A DNA stretch of 64,000 nt from Priestia aryabhattai (GCF_023715685.1 NZ_JAMBOQ010000003.1:1011174-1075173); one strand, 5' to 3'. Counted from the first letter of the stretch, positions 34,021 to 43,407 are shown. The notes: generated by a model from the sequence alone, not told the origin. Program-made: numbers and translations.

Positions 34021-34118
34021 TAATTTCAAACAGGAATGCTTTATATATCTTTACACACTGAATATCAAGGTAAACCTGATATAATAAGAACTCATAACAT
34101 ACCGTAGGGGAATGAAAT

Positions 34119-34499
34119 ATGGATTCTAAGCAACTATTTTTAAGAGAGATACATACCATTATTAAGGAGTATTCAGAGATAGGAGAACAATTAAAGCAAC
34201 CTCCTAAAGAATTATCATGGGAAGAATTCAATTTAACTAAAAATGAAATAAGTGCTTTGGACGACCAGGAATTCACAGATAAAAGCATCAGTGCGATTGA
34301 AAAAATTGTACGAGATAATATTATGGGTGCTTTTCATAGTGCTTTTTGTTTACTAGATGGTGTAAGTGATCCTGTATTAGAAAATGATGAAGAAGTATGG
34401 TTTGGCTTAAAGTTAGCAGAAAAGCAAGAAGATGAAGAAGAAGAATTTTTACATGTTGAACTATATAATTCTACTGATAAGGAACATTATGGTAACTAA
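34119..34499 (+). CDS. Hypothetical acidic protein
   Basis: 126 residues, helical, strongly acidic at the C-terminus (EKQEDEEEEFLHVE). It contains WFGLKLAE and GAFHSAFCLLDGV but no family I recognise. The start follows TAGGGGAATG. It lies alone between the IS110 element and a terminator shared with the convergent gene at 34573. Confidence 0.6.
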   Translation: MDSKQLFLREIHTIIKEYSEIGEQLKQPPKELSWEEFNLTKNEISALDDQEFTDKSISAIEKIVRDNIMGAFHSAFCLLDGVSDPVLENDEEVWFGLKLAEKQEDEEEEFLHVELYNSTDKEHYGN

Positions 34500-34540
34500 A
34501 GTTGTATAGAGGTCAGTAAATATTGTCCATCTCTTCACAT

Positions 34541-34570
34541 ACAAAAGAGAGCCCCGCAGCTCTCTTTTGT
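34541..34570. terminator. Bidirectional terminator
   Basis: Perfect 12-base stem ACAAAAGAGAGC with its complement, 6-base loop. Confidence 0.85.
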
Positions 34571-34572
34571 AT

Positions 34573-34848
34573 TTAATCACTATTTTGATCAGACATAGAT
34601 ACAGGAGAACCAGTAGAAGTATGTTCATTCACCCATTCGCGTGTTGTATCCGAAACAGCGGACCAGTTTGGAATTTTATCCCTGTGCTGCTGAATCCAAT
34701 TCATGCAAAACTGAGGGTCAATGCTATGCTGTTCGCACTGTGATAAAAAGGCTTGAACAGTGGATTCATTGCAGTTTCCCCACGTTCCGCAAGTTGTGCG
34801 CCAAAAGCTTTCCATTGTCTCCTGCACAGATTGATTTTCATTTAACAT
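34573..34848 (-). CDS. Hypothetical protein with four cysteines
   Basis: 91 residues, preceded by AAGGAGGAATTG. Four cysteines lie at residues 20, 26, 38 and 48 (TTCGTWGNC, SQCEQ, QFCMNW), followed by a polar tail. No signal peptide and no known family. The cysteine spacing could bind a metal, but that is speculation. Confidence 0.6.
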   Translation of the reverse strand: MLNENQSVQETMESFWRTTCGTWGNCNESTVQAFLSQCEQHSIDPQFCMNWIQQHRDKIPNWSAVSDTTREWVNEHTSTGSPVSMSDQNSD

Positions 34849-35080
34849 ATCAATTCCTCCTTGCCATATACTACCATTGTCATAAAAGGTACATAAACAG
34901 TATGTCCAAAGGAATTCAAAACATGTAGATGATTTAAAAACTCCTTGTAATTAATCCTTAGCTAAGAAAAATACCACGTTTTTCTATAAATAAGTAATAG
35001 ATAAAACTATTTTTAATAAAGTCCGTTAATCATTACGTATATATTTGAAGTGATTTAATTAACATTCAATTTTACGTGAA
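34849..35080. other. AT-rich intergenic spacer
   Basis: No credible gene. It ends in the boundary motif at 35081. Confidence 0.5.
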
Positions 35081-35114
35081 CTGATTTATGTAAACTAAAC
35101 TTGTATATCGTATA
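35081..35114 (+). repeat. Dispersed boundary motif, long copy
   Basis: TTTATGTAAACTAAAC then TTGTATATCGTATA; the right half equals that of 47261 apart from one inserted base. With 36232 it encloses a single gene. Confidence 0.65.
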
Positions 35115-35196
35115 AATAATAAAAATTACTCCTCAAGCAAAATATTTTTAGTAATTGGATATTTTTAGTAGTATGAAGTGGTAAGGAGAGGATCTT

Positions 35197-36186
35197 ATGA
35201 AGGCTATTGTACATAGTAAAGAAAAAGGGATAGCAGGCTTAAATTATCAGGAGGTTCCTGAAAAAAAGCCTGGTTATGGTGAAGTAAAAGTAAAACTAAA
35301 GGCAGTGGGATTGAATCGTCGAGATTTGTTCGTTATTAACAATAGGACATCAGAGGACCCCGTTTTTATCCCAGGTTCTGATGGGGCAGGTATTATAGAA
35401 GAGATTGGCGAAGGAATTTCAGATTTCACTATACATACCGAGGTTATTATTAATCCGAGTCTTGATTGGGAGTTTGCTAATGAAGTTCCTACTGTTCCTA
35501 AAATATTGGGAGGGCCATCAGACGGTACTTTTTCAGAATATGTTATTATTTCGTCTAAAAATGTAGTTAAGAAACCTTCCTATCTTTCTTGGGAAGAAGC
35601 AGGGGTGTTATCTCTATCCGCATTAACTGCTTATAGAGCACTCTTTACAAAAGGAAATTTGAAAAAAGATCAGCATCTTCTCATACCGGGAATAGGAAGT
35701 GGTGTAGCTACTTACGCTATGTTATTTGCCAAAGCAATAGGGGCTAAAGTCAGTGTAACGTCAAGAAGGGAAGAAAAAAGACAACAGGCTAGAAATCATG
35801 GAGCAGACCGGGCATTTGATAATAATACGGATTGGAATGAAAGTCTAGAAGGTGAAAAAGTGGATGTAGTATTAGATAGTGTAGGCCCTGCTACATTCCC
35901 TCATTATTTTGATGTTCTCCGCCCTAATGGTTGTATAGTAAATTTCGGGGCAAGCTCTGGAGACAAGGTAGAAATCCCTTTACGAACTTTATTTTACCCA
36001 CAATTTAATATTCTTGGTACATCTATGGGTAGTCGCGAAGAGTTTGAGCAAATGATTGAATTTATAACGAAACATTCTTTAAACCCCATTATAGACAAAA
36101 CATACTCTTTACCCGAAGCTATTCTAGCCTTCAATAGAATGAATGAGGGAGAACAATTCGGGAATATCGCGTTACTGATTGAATAA
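35197..36186 (+). CDS. Zinc-type MDR dehydrogenase, quinone oxidoreductase-like
   Basis: 329 residues of the medium-chain dehydrogenase/reductase superfamily. GroES-like N-terminus with [16 protein letters not shown] and [15 protein letters not shown], then the Rossmann domain [27 protein letters not shown] with NADP-type Ser-Arg at the end of strand 2. The structural-zinc cysteines and the catalytic Cys-His pair of alcohol dehydrogenases are absent, so it groups with zeta-crystallin-like quinone/enone reductases. ATG follows AAGGAGAGG. The gene with its terminator is bracketed by two copies of the boundary motif. Confidence 0.85.
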   Translation: MKAIVHSKEKGIAGLNYQEVPEKKPGYGEVKVKLKAVGLNRRDLFVINNRTSEDPVFIPGSDGAGIIEEIGEGISDFTIHTEVIINPSLDWEFANEVPTVPKILGGPSDGTFSEYVIISSKNVVKKPSYLSWEEAGVLSLSALTAYRALFTKGNLKKDQHLLIPGIGSGVATYAMLFAKAIGAKVSVTSRREEKRQQARNHGADRAFDNNTDWNESLEGEKVDVVLDSVGPATFPHYFDVLRPNGCIVNFGASSGDKVEIPLRTLFYPQFNILGTSMGSREEFEQMIEFITKHSLNPIIDKTYSLPEAILAFNRMNEGEQFGNIALLIE

Positions 36187-36203
36187 GCTTACTATTCCTT
36201 TCA

Positions 36204-36231
36204 GAGCTCACTTTTTTAAGTGAGCTTCTTT
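36204..36231 (+). terminator. Terminator after the MDR gene
   Basis: AGCTCACTT/AAGTGAGCT stem followed by a T-rich tail. Confidence 0.75.
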
Positions 36232-36261
36232 ATTTCCGATAATAATGGTTATGTTAACTAC
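36232..36261 (+). repeat. Dispersed boundary motif
   Basis: TTTCCGATAATAATGG then TTATGTTAACTA; differs from 32252 at only a few positions. Confidence 0.7.
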
Positions 36262-36348
36262 GTTTATGTATGATAACCATAAGTTTTTATTGAGACTTTG
36301 ATATATAATTAAGTACAAAAAAGAATTATTTTAGGAAGAGGAACATGT

Positions 36349-36678
36349 GTGAAACGCAGTCAATTATTGTTTTTATCATTAGTTAGTAGTTTATTAGTTA
36401 TTTTAACATCACTTTTCCAATGGGATTTAGTTGATCTTATAACGGAATTTTTAATGTTGCCTATTTGGTTAGGTGTATATGCCTCCTTTATCATTATGAC
36501 CGGGTGGGCACTGGTTCATCTTTTTAAACATAAATATTGGAAACCTTTTATTATCCAACTTATAACCATTTTAATAGGGTTTTTCTTTCCCTTCAATCAA
36601 GTTAATCTGGATATGAACTTCAAAATCCATCAGGATAAAAGGGAAGAGGTGGCAGCTAAAATAGTATATTTTTTGTGA
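36349..36678 (+). CDS. Small membrane protein, unknown
   Basis: 109 residues from GTG, with AGGAAGAGGAAC upstream. Three predicted membrane helices: about residues 6-22, 37-62 and 69-87. No family recognised. A VOC protein follows 31 bases later, so the two are likely co-transcribed. Confidence 0.55.
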   Translation: MKRSQLLFLSLVSSLLVILTSLFQWDLVDLITEFLMLPIWLGVYASFIIMTGWALVHLFKHKYWKPFIIQLITILIGFFFPFNQVNLDMNFKIHQDKREEVAAKIVYFL

Positions 36679-36709
36679 ACTTATTCTTATGTTGAAAGGG
36701 AGAATATAA

Positions 36710-37099
36710 ATGATAAAAAAAATGGAACACGTAGCTATTATTGTTACAGATATGGATGAGACTATTCAATACTACTCAGATATGTTTGGTTTTAAGGTTC
36801 GCCTTCGAGGATCTTCAAAAACAAGAGAGATGGCATTTTTGTACCTGGAGGAACAGCCTAGTGTAGAGATTGAACTAATTCGAGATATTAATCCTATTAG
36901 TGACTATAATAAAAGTGGTATTGTTAACCATCTTGCTTTTACAGTAAAGGATATTAACGAAGCAATTAACTATTATAAGAAAAAGGGAATTAAATTTTTA
37001 TCTCCTGAACCACAACCAACACTGGAAGGCGGCCGTATGATTTTATTCTATGGACCTAGTGATGAACTCTTACAATTGGTAGAACGAGTAAAACTATAA
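36710..37099 (+). CDS. VOC superfamily (glyoxalase-like) protein
   Basis: 129 residues, one vicinal-oxygen-chelate domain of two beta-alpha-beta-beta-beta units. Metal-type ligands visible: His in MEHVAIIVTDMD, Glu in SVEIELIRD, His in IVNHLAFTVKD and Glu in DELLQLVE, the four expected positions of glyoxalase I. Size and ligands fit lactoylglutathione lyase-like or dioxygenase-like enzymes; the substrate is unknown. ATG follows AAAGGGAG. Confidence 0.82.
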   Translation: MIKKMEHVAIIVTDMDETIQYYSDMFGFKVRLRGSSKTREMAFLYLEEQPSVEIELIRDINPISDYNKSGIVNHLAFTVKDINEAINYYKKKGIKFLSPEPQPTLEGGRMILFYGPSDELLQLVERVKL

Positions 37100-37179
37100 A
37101 TAAAACAGAACAATTAGACGAAACTACTCAAGATGCAATAGAGCATCAGCTGAACATCTATATTTAAAAAACAGAAAAA

Positions 37180-37458
37180 ACTACCTTCCGTTCATGTGTG
37201 AACAAGGGTTCACAGCTAAGAGTGATTTCTTCATTATGCAGCTTTTTATACATCCTTGACATAACAACATTCAGTGGATGGGTGAATGAAGAGAAGATGT
37301 ATAAAAACTACATCTTTTATACATATGCGACCTCTATCTAAAAGGGTCTTATTTTCAAAAAATATGTTATAATTTGTTTACTGATATTTCTACCTTATGA
37401 AAAACATTAGCTGTAAAAAGCAACCTCGCTTGCCAATTGTCGAGGTTGCTTTTTATTT
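37180..37458 (+). repeat. Intergenic repeat element R2 (possible structured RNA)
   Basis: Second copy of the element at 3621. TTATGCAGCTTTTTATACAT is intact, with pairing segments at 37244-37253, ATGTATAAAA at 37297-37306 and TTTTATACAT at 37315-37324. A TATGTTATAATTTG promoter-like -10 lies between the switch and the terminator. The first hairpin is less clear than in R1. It lies between convergent genes and so is not a leader of a protein gene. Confidence 0.65.
37415..37454 (+). terminator. Terminator closing repeat element R2
   Basis: Perfect 14-base stem AAAAAGCAACCTCG with its complement and T-run. Confidence 0.85.
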
Positions 37459-37535
37459 TGTTAACGATAATAAGACAAGCATAAACTAAAATTTCCGATT
37501 TTAGTTAATATATATTACCTAAAGCTGGAACACTA

Positions 37536-38513
37536 CTAACAGTTCTTTGTTGTTTCCAAAATGCTTATTAAACGCTGCTTTCCTTGTTCAGCTGTAGAAA
37601 TCATCTCATCAAATAATTCTTGAACCGTAGGAACATCATTAATTAGTCCGATAACCTGTCCAGCCCAACCAAATCCCTCTCCTTCATTCCCATTGTAAAT
37701 ATATTTGCAGTTTGCCTTACCACTCACCATATCTTTTAAATCTTCATAAGTTGCCCCTTTGTGTTCACGTTCAATAATATCGCTAGTATATTTTGATTCT
37801 AAAACACGCCCAGGAGTCCCTAAAGTTTTCTTAATAATGACTGTGTCTGTCTCTTTTCCCTTCACAAGTGCTTCTTTGTATACAGGGTTTGCATGTACAC
37901 ACTCTTGCGTAGCAATAAATCTTGTTCCCATTTCTACCCCTTCTGCTCCAAGGGCAAAGGCTGCTAATAAGCCTCTCCCATCTCCAATACCGCCACTAGC
38001 TAGTACAGGAATTGACACGGATTCAACTACACGAGGAATAAGGACCATTGTGCCAATATCATCGCGTCCTAGGTGGCCGCCTCCTTCTTGTCCCACTGCC
38101 ATTATAGCATCAGCACCAAGCTCCTCAGCTTTTTGAGCTTGTCTAACCCCTGAAACGAGCACAAGAGTTTTAATGTTCTCTCCTTTTATTCGTTCAAAAA
38201 CAGGCTGAGGATTCCCTCCCGTTATAGAAATAGCCGGTACTTTCTCCTTGATAGCCACTTCAAGCAAGTCCTTATATTTCCCATCATGTCTTGCAATCGC
38301 AAAGTTTACCCCAAATGGCTTATCGGTCATGGTACGTACTTTACGAATTTCTTCTCGAAGCTTTTCTGGAGTTCCTAGAGTCGCAGCTGTAATTTGCCCA
38401 AGTCCACCAGCATTGGAGACAGCTGAAGCTAATTCAGCATAAGCTAAATAGGCTAATCCTCCTTGAATAATCGGATATTGAATTCCAAAGATTTCAGTTA
38501 TTCTTGTTTTCAT
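37536..38513 (-). CDS. Nitronate monooxygenase / FabK-like flavoprotein
   Basis: 325 residues, FMN-dependent TIM barrel. IQGGLAYLAYAELASAVSNAGGLGQI (residues 15-40) is the N-terminal signature; GADAIMAVGQEGGGHLGRDDIGTM and PVLASGGIGDGRGLLAAFALGAEGVEMGTRFIAT are the flavin-phosphate binding loops shared by nitronate monooxygenase and enoyl-ACP reductase FabK. Either activity is possible; the surrounding LLM, nitroreductase and OYE genes favour oxidation of nitronates or related toxins. A second, more distant copy lies at 42439. Confidence 0.85.
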   Translation of the reverse strand: MKTRITEIFGIQYPIIQGGLAYLAYAELASAVSNAGGLGQITAATLGTPEKLREEIRKVRTMTDKPFGVNFAIARHDGKYKDLLEVAIKEKVPAISITGGNPQPVFERIKGENIKTLVLVSGVRQAQKAEELGADAIMAVGQEGGGHLGRDDIGTMVLIPRVVESVSIPVLASGGIGDGRGLLAAFALGAEGVEMGTRFIATQECVHANPVYKEALVKGKETDTVIIKKTLGTPGRVLESKYTSDIIEREHKGATYEDLKDMVSGKANCKYIYNGNEGEGFGWAGQVIGLINDVPTVQELFDEMISTAEQGKQRLISILETTKNC

Positions 38514-38901
38514 AAGTTTACTTCTCCTTTGTTAAATGACAGCTTATTTTGATCATTTTATGTATCTCTTTTTCGGGTACAGTACTGTCTAAAATAATAG
38601 AATTTTAATGTTCTTTATTAAGGTCCTTTTATATTTCTATAATGGGAATTATAAATATTGAAAAATGTATGGAATACCTAATATAGAAGAAGGGGAACTA
38701 TTGCCTTTGTTCAACCTTTTCTTCTATAGGTGCGGGAATATATCTGTGAGTATTAGTAAGATCAGTATAAATAGAAAATAGTAAAACGCTGAACCAAATA
38801 ACACTAGTTAAAAGGAATATATATTTAGTGATATTCTTTCATGTTTTAGATGTTGCTTCTTTTTCTCATTAACCTAAAACAAAAAACTAGCAAAGGAGAG
38901 A
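38514..38901. other. Intergenic spacer
   Basis: AT-rich, with no hairpin, operator repeat or ORF that I can support. It separates the two minus-strand genes. Confidence 0.4.
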
Positions 38902-39318
38902 CTAAAAAAGATTCTCTTCCATTTGTTTCATAAGTCTTCTTAATAATAAACGCTCTTCAGGTATAATACCTGCTAACAACTTGTCTTGTTGTTTTCTCCA
39001 TCTTTCATTGACAGGTCCCTCTAGATCGCGACCTTCGGGAGTTAAATAAACTCTGCTAATTCTGCCGTCTTTTTCGTCACGTTGACGGTAAACTATTCCT
39101 TTTTGTTCAAGGGCTTTAACCATATTTGTTACAGTAGGTGGTTCACATTTTAGGTGTTCACATAATTGAACTTGCGTAAGTCCATCATTTGCCCATAGTT
39201 TGCATAACAAATTATCTTGCCCAGCATGAAGATTTACGTCTTGTAACAATTGGTTGTAGTTTCGACGCATTTGTCCTGATATTTTATCAAGAAGTTCTCT
39301 AATTTCATCTTCAATCAT
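38902..39318 (-). CDS. MarR-family regulator
   Basis: 138 residues. ATG 39318 is chosen because AAGGA lies 9 bases before it; the ATG three codons upstream overlaps that site. The winged helix is LTQVQLCEHLKCEPPTVTNMVKALEQKGIV and the wing RQRDEKDGRISRVYLTPEGRDL. Cysteines lie in the first helices (NLLCKLW, LCEHLKCE) and might sense oxidants. A TTAGCAGACTAA site stands before the gene, and its relative GTTAGCCGGCTAAC stands before the luciferase-like gene at 40065. Confidence 0.85.
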   Translation of the reverse strand: MIEDEIRELLDKISGQMRRNYNQLLQDVNLHAGQDNLLCKLWANDGLTQVQLCEHLKCEPPTVTNMVKALEQKGIVYRQRDEKDGRISRVYLTPEGRDLEGPVNERWRKQQDKLLAGIIPEERLLLRRLMKQMEENLF

Positions 39319-39343
39319 ATAGATCATTCCTTATTGTAATTTA

Positions 39344-39357
39344 ATTAGCAGACTAAC
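39344..39357. promoter_or_regulatory. Probable MarR operator
   Basis: ATTAGCAGACTAAC, imperfect palindrome just upstream of the MarR start; shares TTAGC-n-GnCTAA with the site at 40021. Confidence 0.55.
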
Positions 39358-39485
39358 TATATTACTTTCTTATTTTTTAGTCAAGTAATAAATAAAAAAA
39401 CGTAATTATAGTAGGTGCAAACTAATTCGCTCAAATAATATTCAATTCCAAAGGTACTATAGTAGTTACACGATTTTTTAGACTT

Positions 39486-39842
39486 TTATTCTTTTTCTCC
39501 GAATTTTTTTCCGAACTCCTCCATTAAATCAATAATAGGAACAAGTGAAGTGCCTTTTGATGTTAGTGAATATTCAACACGTGGGGGAACCTCAGGATAA
39601 ACTTCACGCTTAATTATACCGTCTGCTTCTAGTTCTCGAAGTTGTTTTGTAAGCGAGCCTTGAGAGATATCACCCAAAAAGGCTTTAATTTCACTGTATC
39701 GACGTTCCTTAGTTTTTAAAAACCAAAGGATTAAATATTTCCAACGCCCGGAGAGTATGTTTTGTGTATAAGCAATACCATACATTTCTCTTTCTTCTCG
39801 TATAAATTCTCTTTCAAACCCATCTTTACAAATTCTCGTCAC
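39486..39842 (-). CDS. HxlR/DUF24 regulator, YodB/CatR-like
   Basis: 118 residues from GTG 39842, with AGAGGTGTAA upstream. The single winged helix reads YTQNILSGRWKYLILWFLKTKERRYSEIKAFLGDISQGSLTKQLRELEADGII, characteristic of HxlR. A cysteine at residue 5 (TRICKDGF) corresponds to the redox-sensing Cys6/7 of YodB and CatR, which respond to quinones and diamide. The AGTAC/GTACT palindrome at 39869 lies right at its promoter. It has a close paralogue at 44837, so the module was duplicated. Confidence 0.9.
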   Translation of the reverse strand: MTRICKDGFEREFIREEREMYGIAYTQNILSGRWKYLILWFLKTKERRYSEIKAFLGDISQGSLTKQLRELEADGIIKREVYPEVPPRVEYSLTSKGTSLVPIIDLMEEFGKKFGEKE

Positions 39843-39868
39843 CCTTACACCTCTTCTATCTACTCATA

Positions 39869-39904
39869 AGTACAAAAAATTGTACTACGGCAATTTAAAT
39901 TGCC
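39869..39904. promoter_or_regulatory. HxlR operator region, copy 1
   Basis: AGTACAAAAAATTGTACT (39869-39886) then a perfect palindrome GGCAATTTAAATTGCC (39889-39904). It lies between divergent genes (HxlR and the luciferase-like oxidoreductase). Nearly the same pair occurs at 43685 and 45221. Confidence 0.8.
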
Positions 39905-40020
39905 CTCTTCCAAAAGATGAGCAATGATTTTATTCTAGTCTACGTAACAAAAATACAGGTTACAATTTAATCATATCCAAAATTATCACAGATCAATTCT
40001 ATATATTTTTTATCTATATA

Positions 40021-40034
40021 GTTAGCCGGCTAAC
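40021..40034. promoter_or_regulatory. Perfect palindrome GTTAGCCGGCTAAC
   Basis: 14-base palindrome 31 bases before the start of the oxidoreductase at 40065; matches the site in front of the MarR gene. The oxidoreductase may thus be under both MarR and HxlR control. Confidence 0.6.
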
Positions 40035-40064
40035 CATTAATAGCATTGAAAGGAGTTTTATAAA

Positions 40065-41102
40065 ATGTCAAATAAACAACCAGATGATCCGTTAAAGTTA
40101 TCCATCTTAGATTTCGTTCATGTTTATCAGAACAGTAATCCTACTGAAAGTCTAAAGAATTCAACAGAGATGGTGCAATTAGCTGAGAGGTTAGGATATA
40201 CCCGATATTGGTTTACTGAGCATCACAACACTACTAGTCAAATTAGTACATCTCCTGATTTGTTGAGTGTACATGCAGCTTCACACACTCAAAAAATACG
40301 TGTAGGTTCTGGTGGAATTATGTTACCTAACTATAGTCCCTTTAAAGTTGTAGAAAACTTTACCTTACTTGAAGCTTTACATCCTGGACGGATAGATCTA
40401 GGAATAGGAAGAGCGTCAGGAACAGATGGATGGACAGCATGGGCCTTACAGCGTTCGAGGGAAGCTCTTGCCGCCAATGATTTTCCAGAACAGTTAAATC
40501 ACTTACTTTCATTTTTTTCGCGGGATTTTCCAAGGACTCATCCTTTTAGCAACATTACACCTCCAGGTAACCCGTCGTTAGTGCCTGATATGTATATGTT
40601 GGGATCTAGTGAAGGTGGTTTACAGTTTGCTGTAGAAAAAGGGCTTGGTTTTGTATTTGCTGCCCATTTAGCACCTCAGTTAGCAATTCCAATTCTTCGA
40701 TCATATCGCAAAGACTTTAAGCCATCTTTGTATATGAAGGAGCCGAAAAGTATATTAGCTATTGGTGTTATTGTAGCAGAAACACAGGAAGAGGCAAAAT
40801 ATTTGGCAGGTCCAGTAGAGTTAACGTGGGCAAGAATGAGAACTGGTTCCTCTAATTTATCATTTCCGACTCTTAAAGAAGCCGAGTCCCATATCTATAC
40901 ACCAGAGGAAGAGGAAGCTCGGGATGCTAATAAGGATCGTTTTGTGATTGGAAGTGTGAATGATGTAGCTGTCCAATTGAGGCAGATGGCGAAAGCAGCC
41001 CTAGCTGATGAAATCATGATAGCTGATTTTTACCCTAGTCAAGAAAGCCGATTAAAAGGATACCAACTACTCGCTAAAGAATTTGACCTTAGCTCTAAAT
41101 AA
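40065..41102 (+). CDS. LLM class flavin-dependent oxidoreductase
   Basis: 345 residues of the bacterial luciferase-like superfamily, MsnO8/YwcH-type. LSILDFVHVYQNSNPTESLKNSTEMVQLAERLGYTRYWFTEHHN is the N-terminal signature; VGSGGIMLPNYSPFKVVENFTLLEALHPGRIDLGIGRASG is the flavin-binding region. It probably uses reduced FMN from a partner reductase. ATG follows AAAGGAG. It has two candidate operator types upstream, and the next gene is another monooxygenase 90 bases away. Confidence 0.88.
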   Translation: MSNKQPDDPLKLSILDFVHVYQNSNPTESLKNSTEMVQLAERLGYTRYWFTEHHNTTSQISTSPDLLSVHAASHTQKIRVGSGGIMLPNYSPFKVVENFTLLEALHPGRIDLGIGRASGTDGWTAWALQRSREALAANDFPEQLNHLLSFFSRDFPRTHPFSNITPPGNPSLVPDMYMLGSSEGGLQFAVEKGLGFVFAAHLAPQLAIPILRSYRKDFKPSLYMKEPKSILAIGVIVAETQEEAKYLAGPVELTWARMRTGSSNLSFPTLKEAESHIYTPEEEEARDANKDRFVIGSVNDVAVQLRQMAKAALADEIMIADFYPSQESRLKGYQLLAKEFDLSSK

Positions 41103-41192
41103 GTACAGAACGTAAACCAAATGGACAAACACCTGCGTCCAATCATGAAAATAGGTTAGGTTTTTGCAGCAAATAGAAAGAAGAGGGTATAA

Positions 41193-42338
41193 ATGACAAA
41201 TAAAAGACAGCTTAAAATTGGAGCTATTATAGATGGCGTAGGCTGGAATTACATGGGATGGCGTCATCCCGATATGCCAGCTAATGCTAGTGAAAATGTA
41301 GATTATTATGTACAGAAAGCTCAAAGAGCTGAAGAAGGTAAGTTTGATATGGTCTTTTTAGCTGATGTCAGCCACATTGGGCCTGGGATGATTCCACATT
41401 ATTTGAGTATGTTTGAAGGTGTAAGTATTCTGTCTGCTCTTAGCATGGCTACTACTCATATTGGCCTTACTGCAACCATTGCGACTTCGTATGCAGATCC
41501 ATTCACTGTAGCGAGACAGGTGGCTTCTCTTGATAAAATTAGTGATGGTCGAGCAGGATGGAATGCGATTACTTCTAATCCAGGAGGGTTAGCAAATTAT
41601 AGTCGAACACATCTTTCTAAATCAGAATTATATCCAATGAAAAAAGAATTTTTAGAGATTGTGGAAGGACTATGGGATTCATATGAAGATGATACTTTTA
41701 TACGGGATAAAGAAAGTGGAATATTTTTCAACCCAAGAAAAATGCATTCTCTAAATTATAAAGGTAAGTTTTTCTCGGTGGAGGGCCCATTAAATATTAG
41801 TCGTTCTAGACAAGGAAGACCTGTCATTTTCCAAGCTGGTACTTCATCAGAATTTATGGATATTGCATCGAAACATGCTGAAGGTGTATTGGTGAATGGC
41901 GACAATTTTGAACACGCTAAGAGCTTTAGCATGGAGCTAAAAAGAAGGGTAGCCCTAGAGGGTCGTTTACTAGATGATTTTTTAATCATGCCGACTCAAA
42001 ACCCAATTGTCGGCAGAACAGAAAGAGAAGCTGAAGAAAAATTTCAGGAGTTAGAAAGCTTAATGCCATACGGATACAGAATCCCAAAACCGAAATTTTT
42101 TGGTTCAGCCGAGAAGGTAGCTAATCAAATTGAACGCTGGTACGCGGCGGGTGCTATGGACTTGCTTCTGCTAAGGCAGGAGCATCCTTCAGGATTTGAT
42201 GACTTTATTGATTTAGTTGTCCCTATTTTACAAGAAAAGGGGATTTTTCGTAAGGAATATGAATCATACACTTTACGTGGTAATTTGGGTTTACCTTATC
42301 CGGGAAACAGATATGAGAAATCAACCCAAAATGATTAA
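41193..42338 (+). CDS. NtaA/DmoA-type FMN-dependent monooxygenase
   Basis: 381 residues of the nitrilotriacetate monooxygenase component A branch of LLM enzymes. Signatures: WRHPDMPANASENVDYYVQKAQRAEEGKFDMVFLADV, TTHIGLTATIATSYADPFTVARQ, DKISDGRAGWNAITS and GRPVIFQAGTSSEFMDIASKHAEGV. Typical members have 430-450 residues, so this one lacks part of the C-terminal insertion, yet the frame is intact. Natural substrates of such enzymes include sulfonates and aminocarboxylates. Follows the first LLM gene in the same direction with AGAAGAGG upstream. Confidence 0.85.
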   Translation: MTNKRQLKIGAIIDGVGWNYMGWRHPDMPANASENVDYYVQKAQRAEEGKFDMVFLADVSHIGPGMIPHYLSMFEGVSILSALSMATTHIGLTATIATSYADPFTVARQVASLDKISDGRAGWNAITSNPGGLANYSRTHLSKSELYPMKKEFLEIVEGLWDSYEDDTFIRDKESGIFFNPRKMHSLNYKGKFFSVEGPLNISRSRQGRPVIFQAGTSSEFMDIASKHAEGVLVNGDNFEHAKSFSMELKRRVALEGRLLDDFLIMPTQNPIVGRTEREAEEKFQELESLMPYGYRIPKPKFFGSAEKVANQIERWYAAGAMDLLLLRQEHPSGFDDFIDLVVPILQEKGIFRKEYESYTLRGNLGLPYPGNRYEKSTQND

Positions 42339-42438
42339 TATATACACGTTTAACTTGGTAGCAACTAAGAGAGACTCATAAATCATTATAGATATAAATG
42401 AAGAAATATTATCGTTAATTAAAAGGAGATTGTTTAAC

Positions 42439-43407
42439 ATGAAAAATCGAATTACAGAACTACTTGACATAGAGTATCCAATTATTTCAGCAGCAATGAC
42501 ATGGGTTACTTCTGCAGAATTTGTATCTGCAGTTTCTAACGCAGGAGGAATGGGAGTGTTGGGGCCCAACGCTGGACAAACAGAAAAGTCTTCAAGTCCA
42601 GAAGATACAGCTGAAAGACTTAGAAAAGAAATACAAAAGGTTAAACAACTGACTGATAAACCTTTTGCAGTTAATTATATATTCCCAATGGATAACAACA
42701 CGGAAGATCCTTTTACGAATGCTATTTTTGACATTTTGGTAGAAGAAAAAGTGAAAAACGTGATTGCAATCGGTCAAAAGGTAATTCAAAAAGAAGTAAA
42801 TAGACTAAAAAAGCACAACATTAATATTATTTATAGAGATCTTAGCCCTACTGTACAAAAGTTAGTAGAAGCAGGAAAATTAGGCGTGGATGCTCTTATT
42901 GCAACAGGTTATGAAGCTGGTGGCCATATGAGTGACTACAAAATCAGTACCCTATCAATTGTACCTCAAGTAACTTCCTTGGTAGAAATCCCTGTCATTG
43001 CAGCAGGTGGTATTATTGATGGAAAAGGGGCTCTAGCTGCTTTTGCGATGGGAGCAGAAGGTGTATATATGGGCACACGCTTTATAGCCACAAAAGAAAA
43101 TCCAGCAAGTGAGGCTACAAAACAAGCAATACTAAATGTAAAAAGTGAGGAATTTATTGAATTTAAATCAGGTATCGGACATTTAAGAACCATTCCTACA
43201 GTAGCTGGAAAAAAGGCGTTTGAACTTATCAATCAAGGAAAACCAGAAGAGGCTTATAAATATTACGGAAATGGTTTTAAAGTTGGTATGTTAGATGGGG
43301 ACTTAGTCAATGGTACTATAAGTTTATCCGAAGCTGCAGGTGGAATAAAAGAGATTAAGACTTGCGCGGAAGTAATTAATGAAATAATGAATACCCTTGA
43401 AAAATAA
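42439..43407 (+). CDS. Nitronate monooxygenase (second copy)
   Basis: 322 residues from ATG 42439, which follows AAAAGGAGATTG. It shows YPIISAAMTWVTSAEFVSAVSNAGGMGVLGPNAGQT, GVDALIATGYEAGGHMSDYKIST and PVIAAGGIIDGKGALAAFAMGAEGVYMGTRFIAT, the same flavin loops as the copy at 37536 but clearly diverged. It is the third gene of the LLM-LLM-NMO row and probably co-transcribed; a terminator at 43455 ends the unit. Confidence 0.86.
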   Translation: MKNRITELLDIEYPIISAAMTWVTSAEFVSAVSNAGGMGVLGPNAGQTEKSSSPEDTAERLRKEIQKVKQLTDKPFAVNYIFPMDNNTEDPFTNAIFDILVEEKVKNVIAIGQKVIQKEVNRLKKHNINIIYRDLSPTVQKLVEAGKLGVDALIATGYEAGGHMSDYKISTLSIVPQVTSLVEIPVIAAGGIIDGKGALAAFAMGAEGVYMGTRFIATKENPASEATKQAILNVKSEEFIEFKSGIGHLRTIPTVAGKKAFELINQGKPEEAYKYYGNGFKVGMLDGDLVNGTISLSEAAGGIKEIKTCAEVINEIMNTLEK

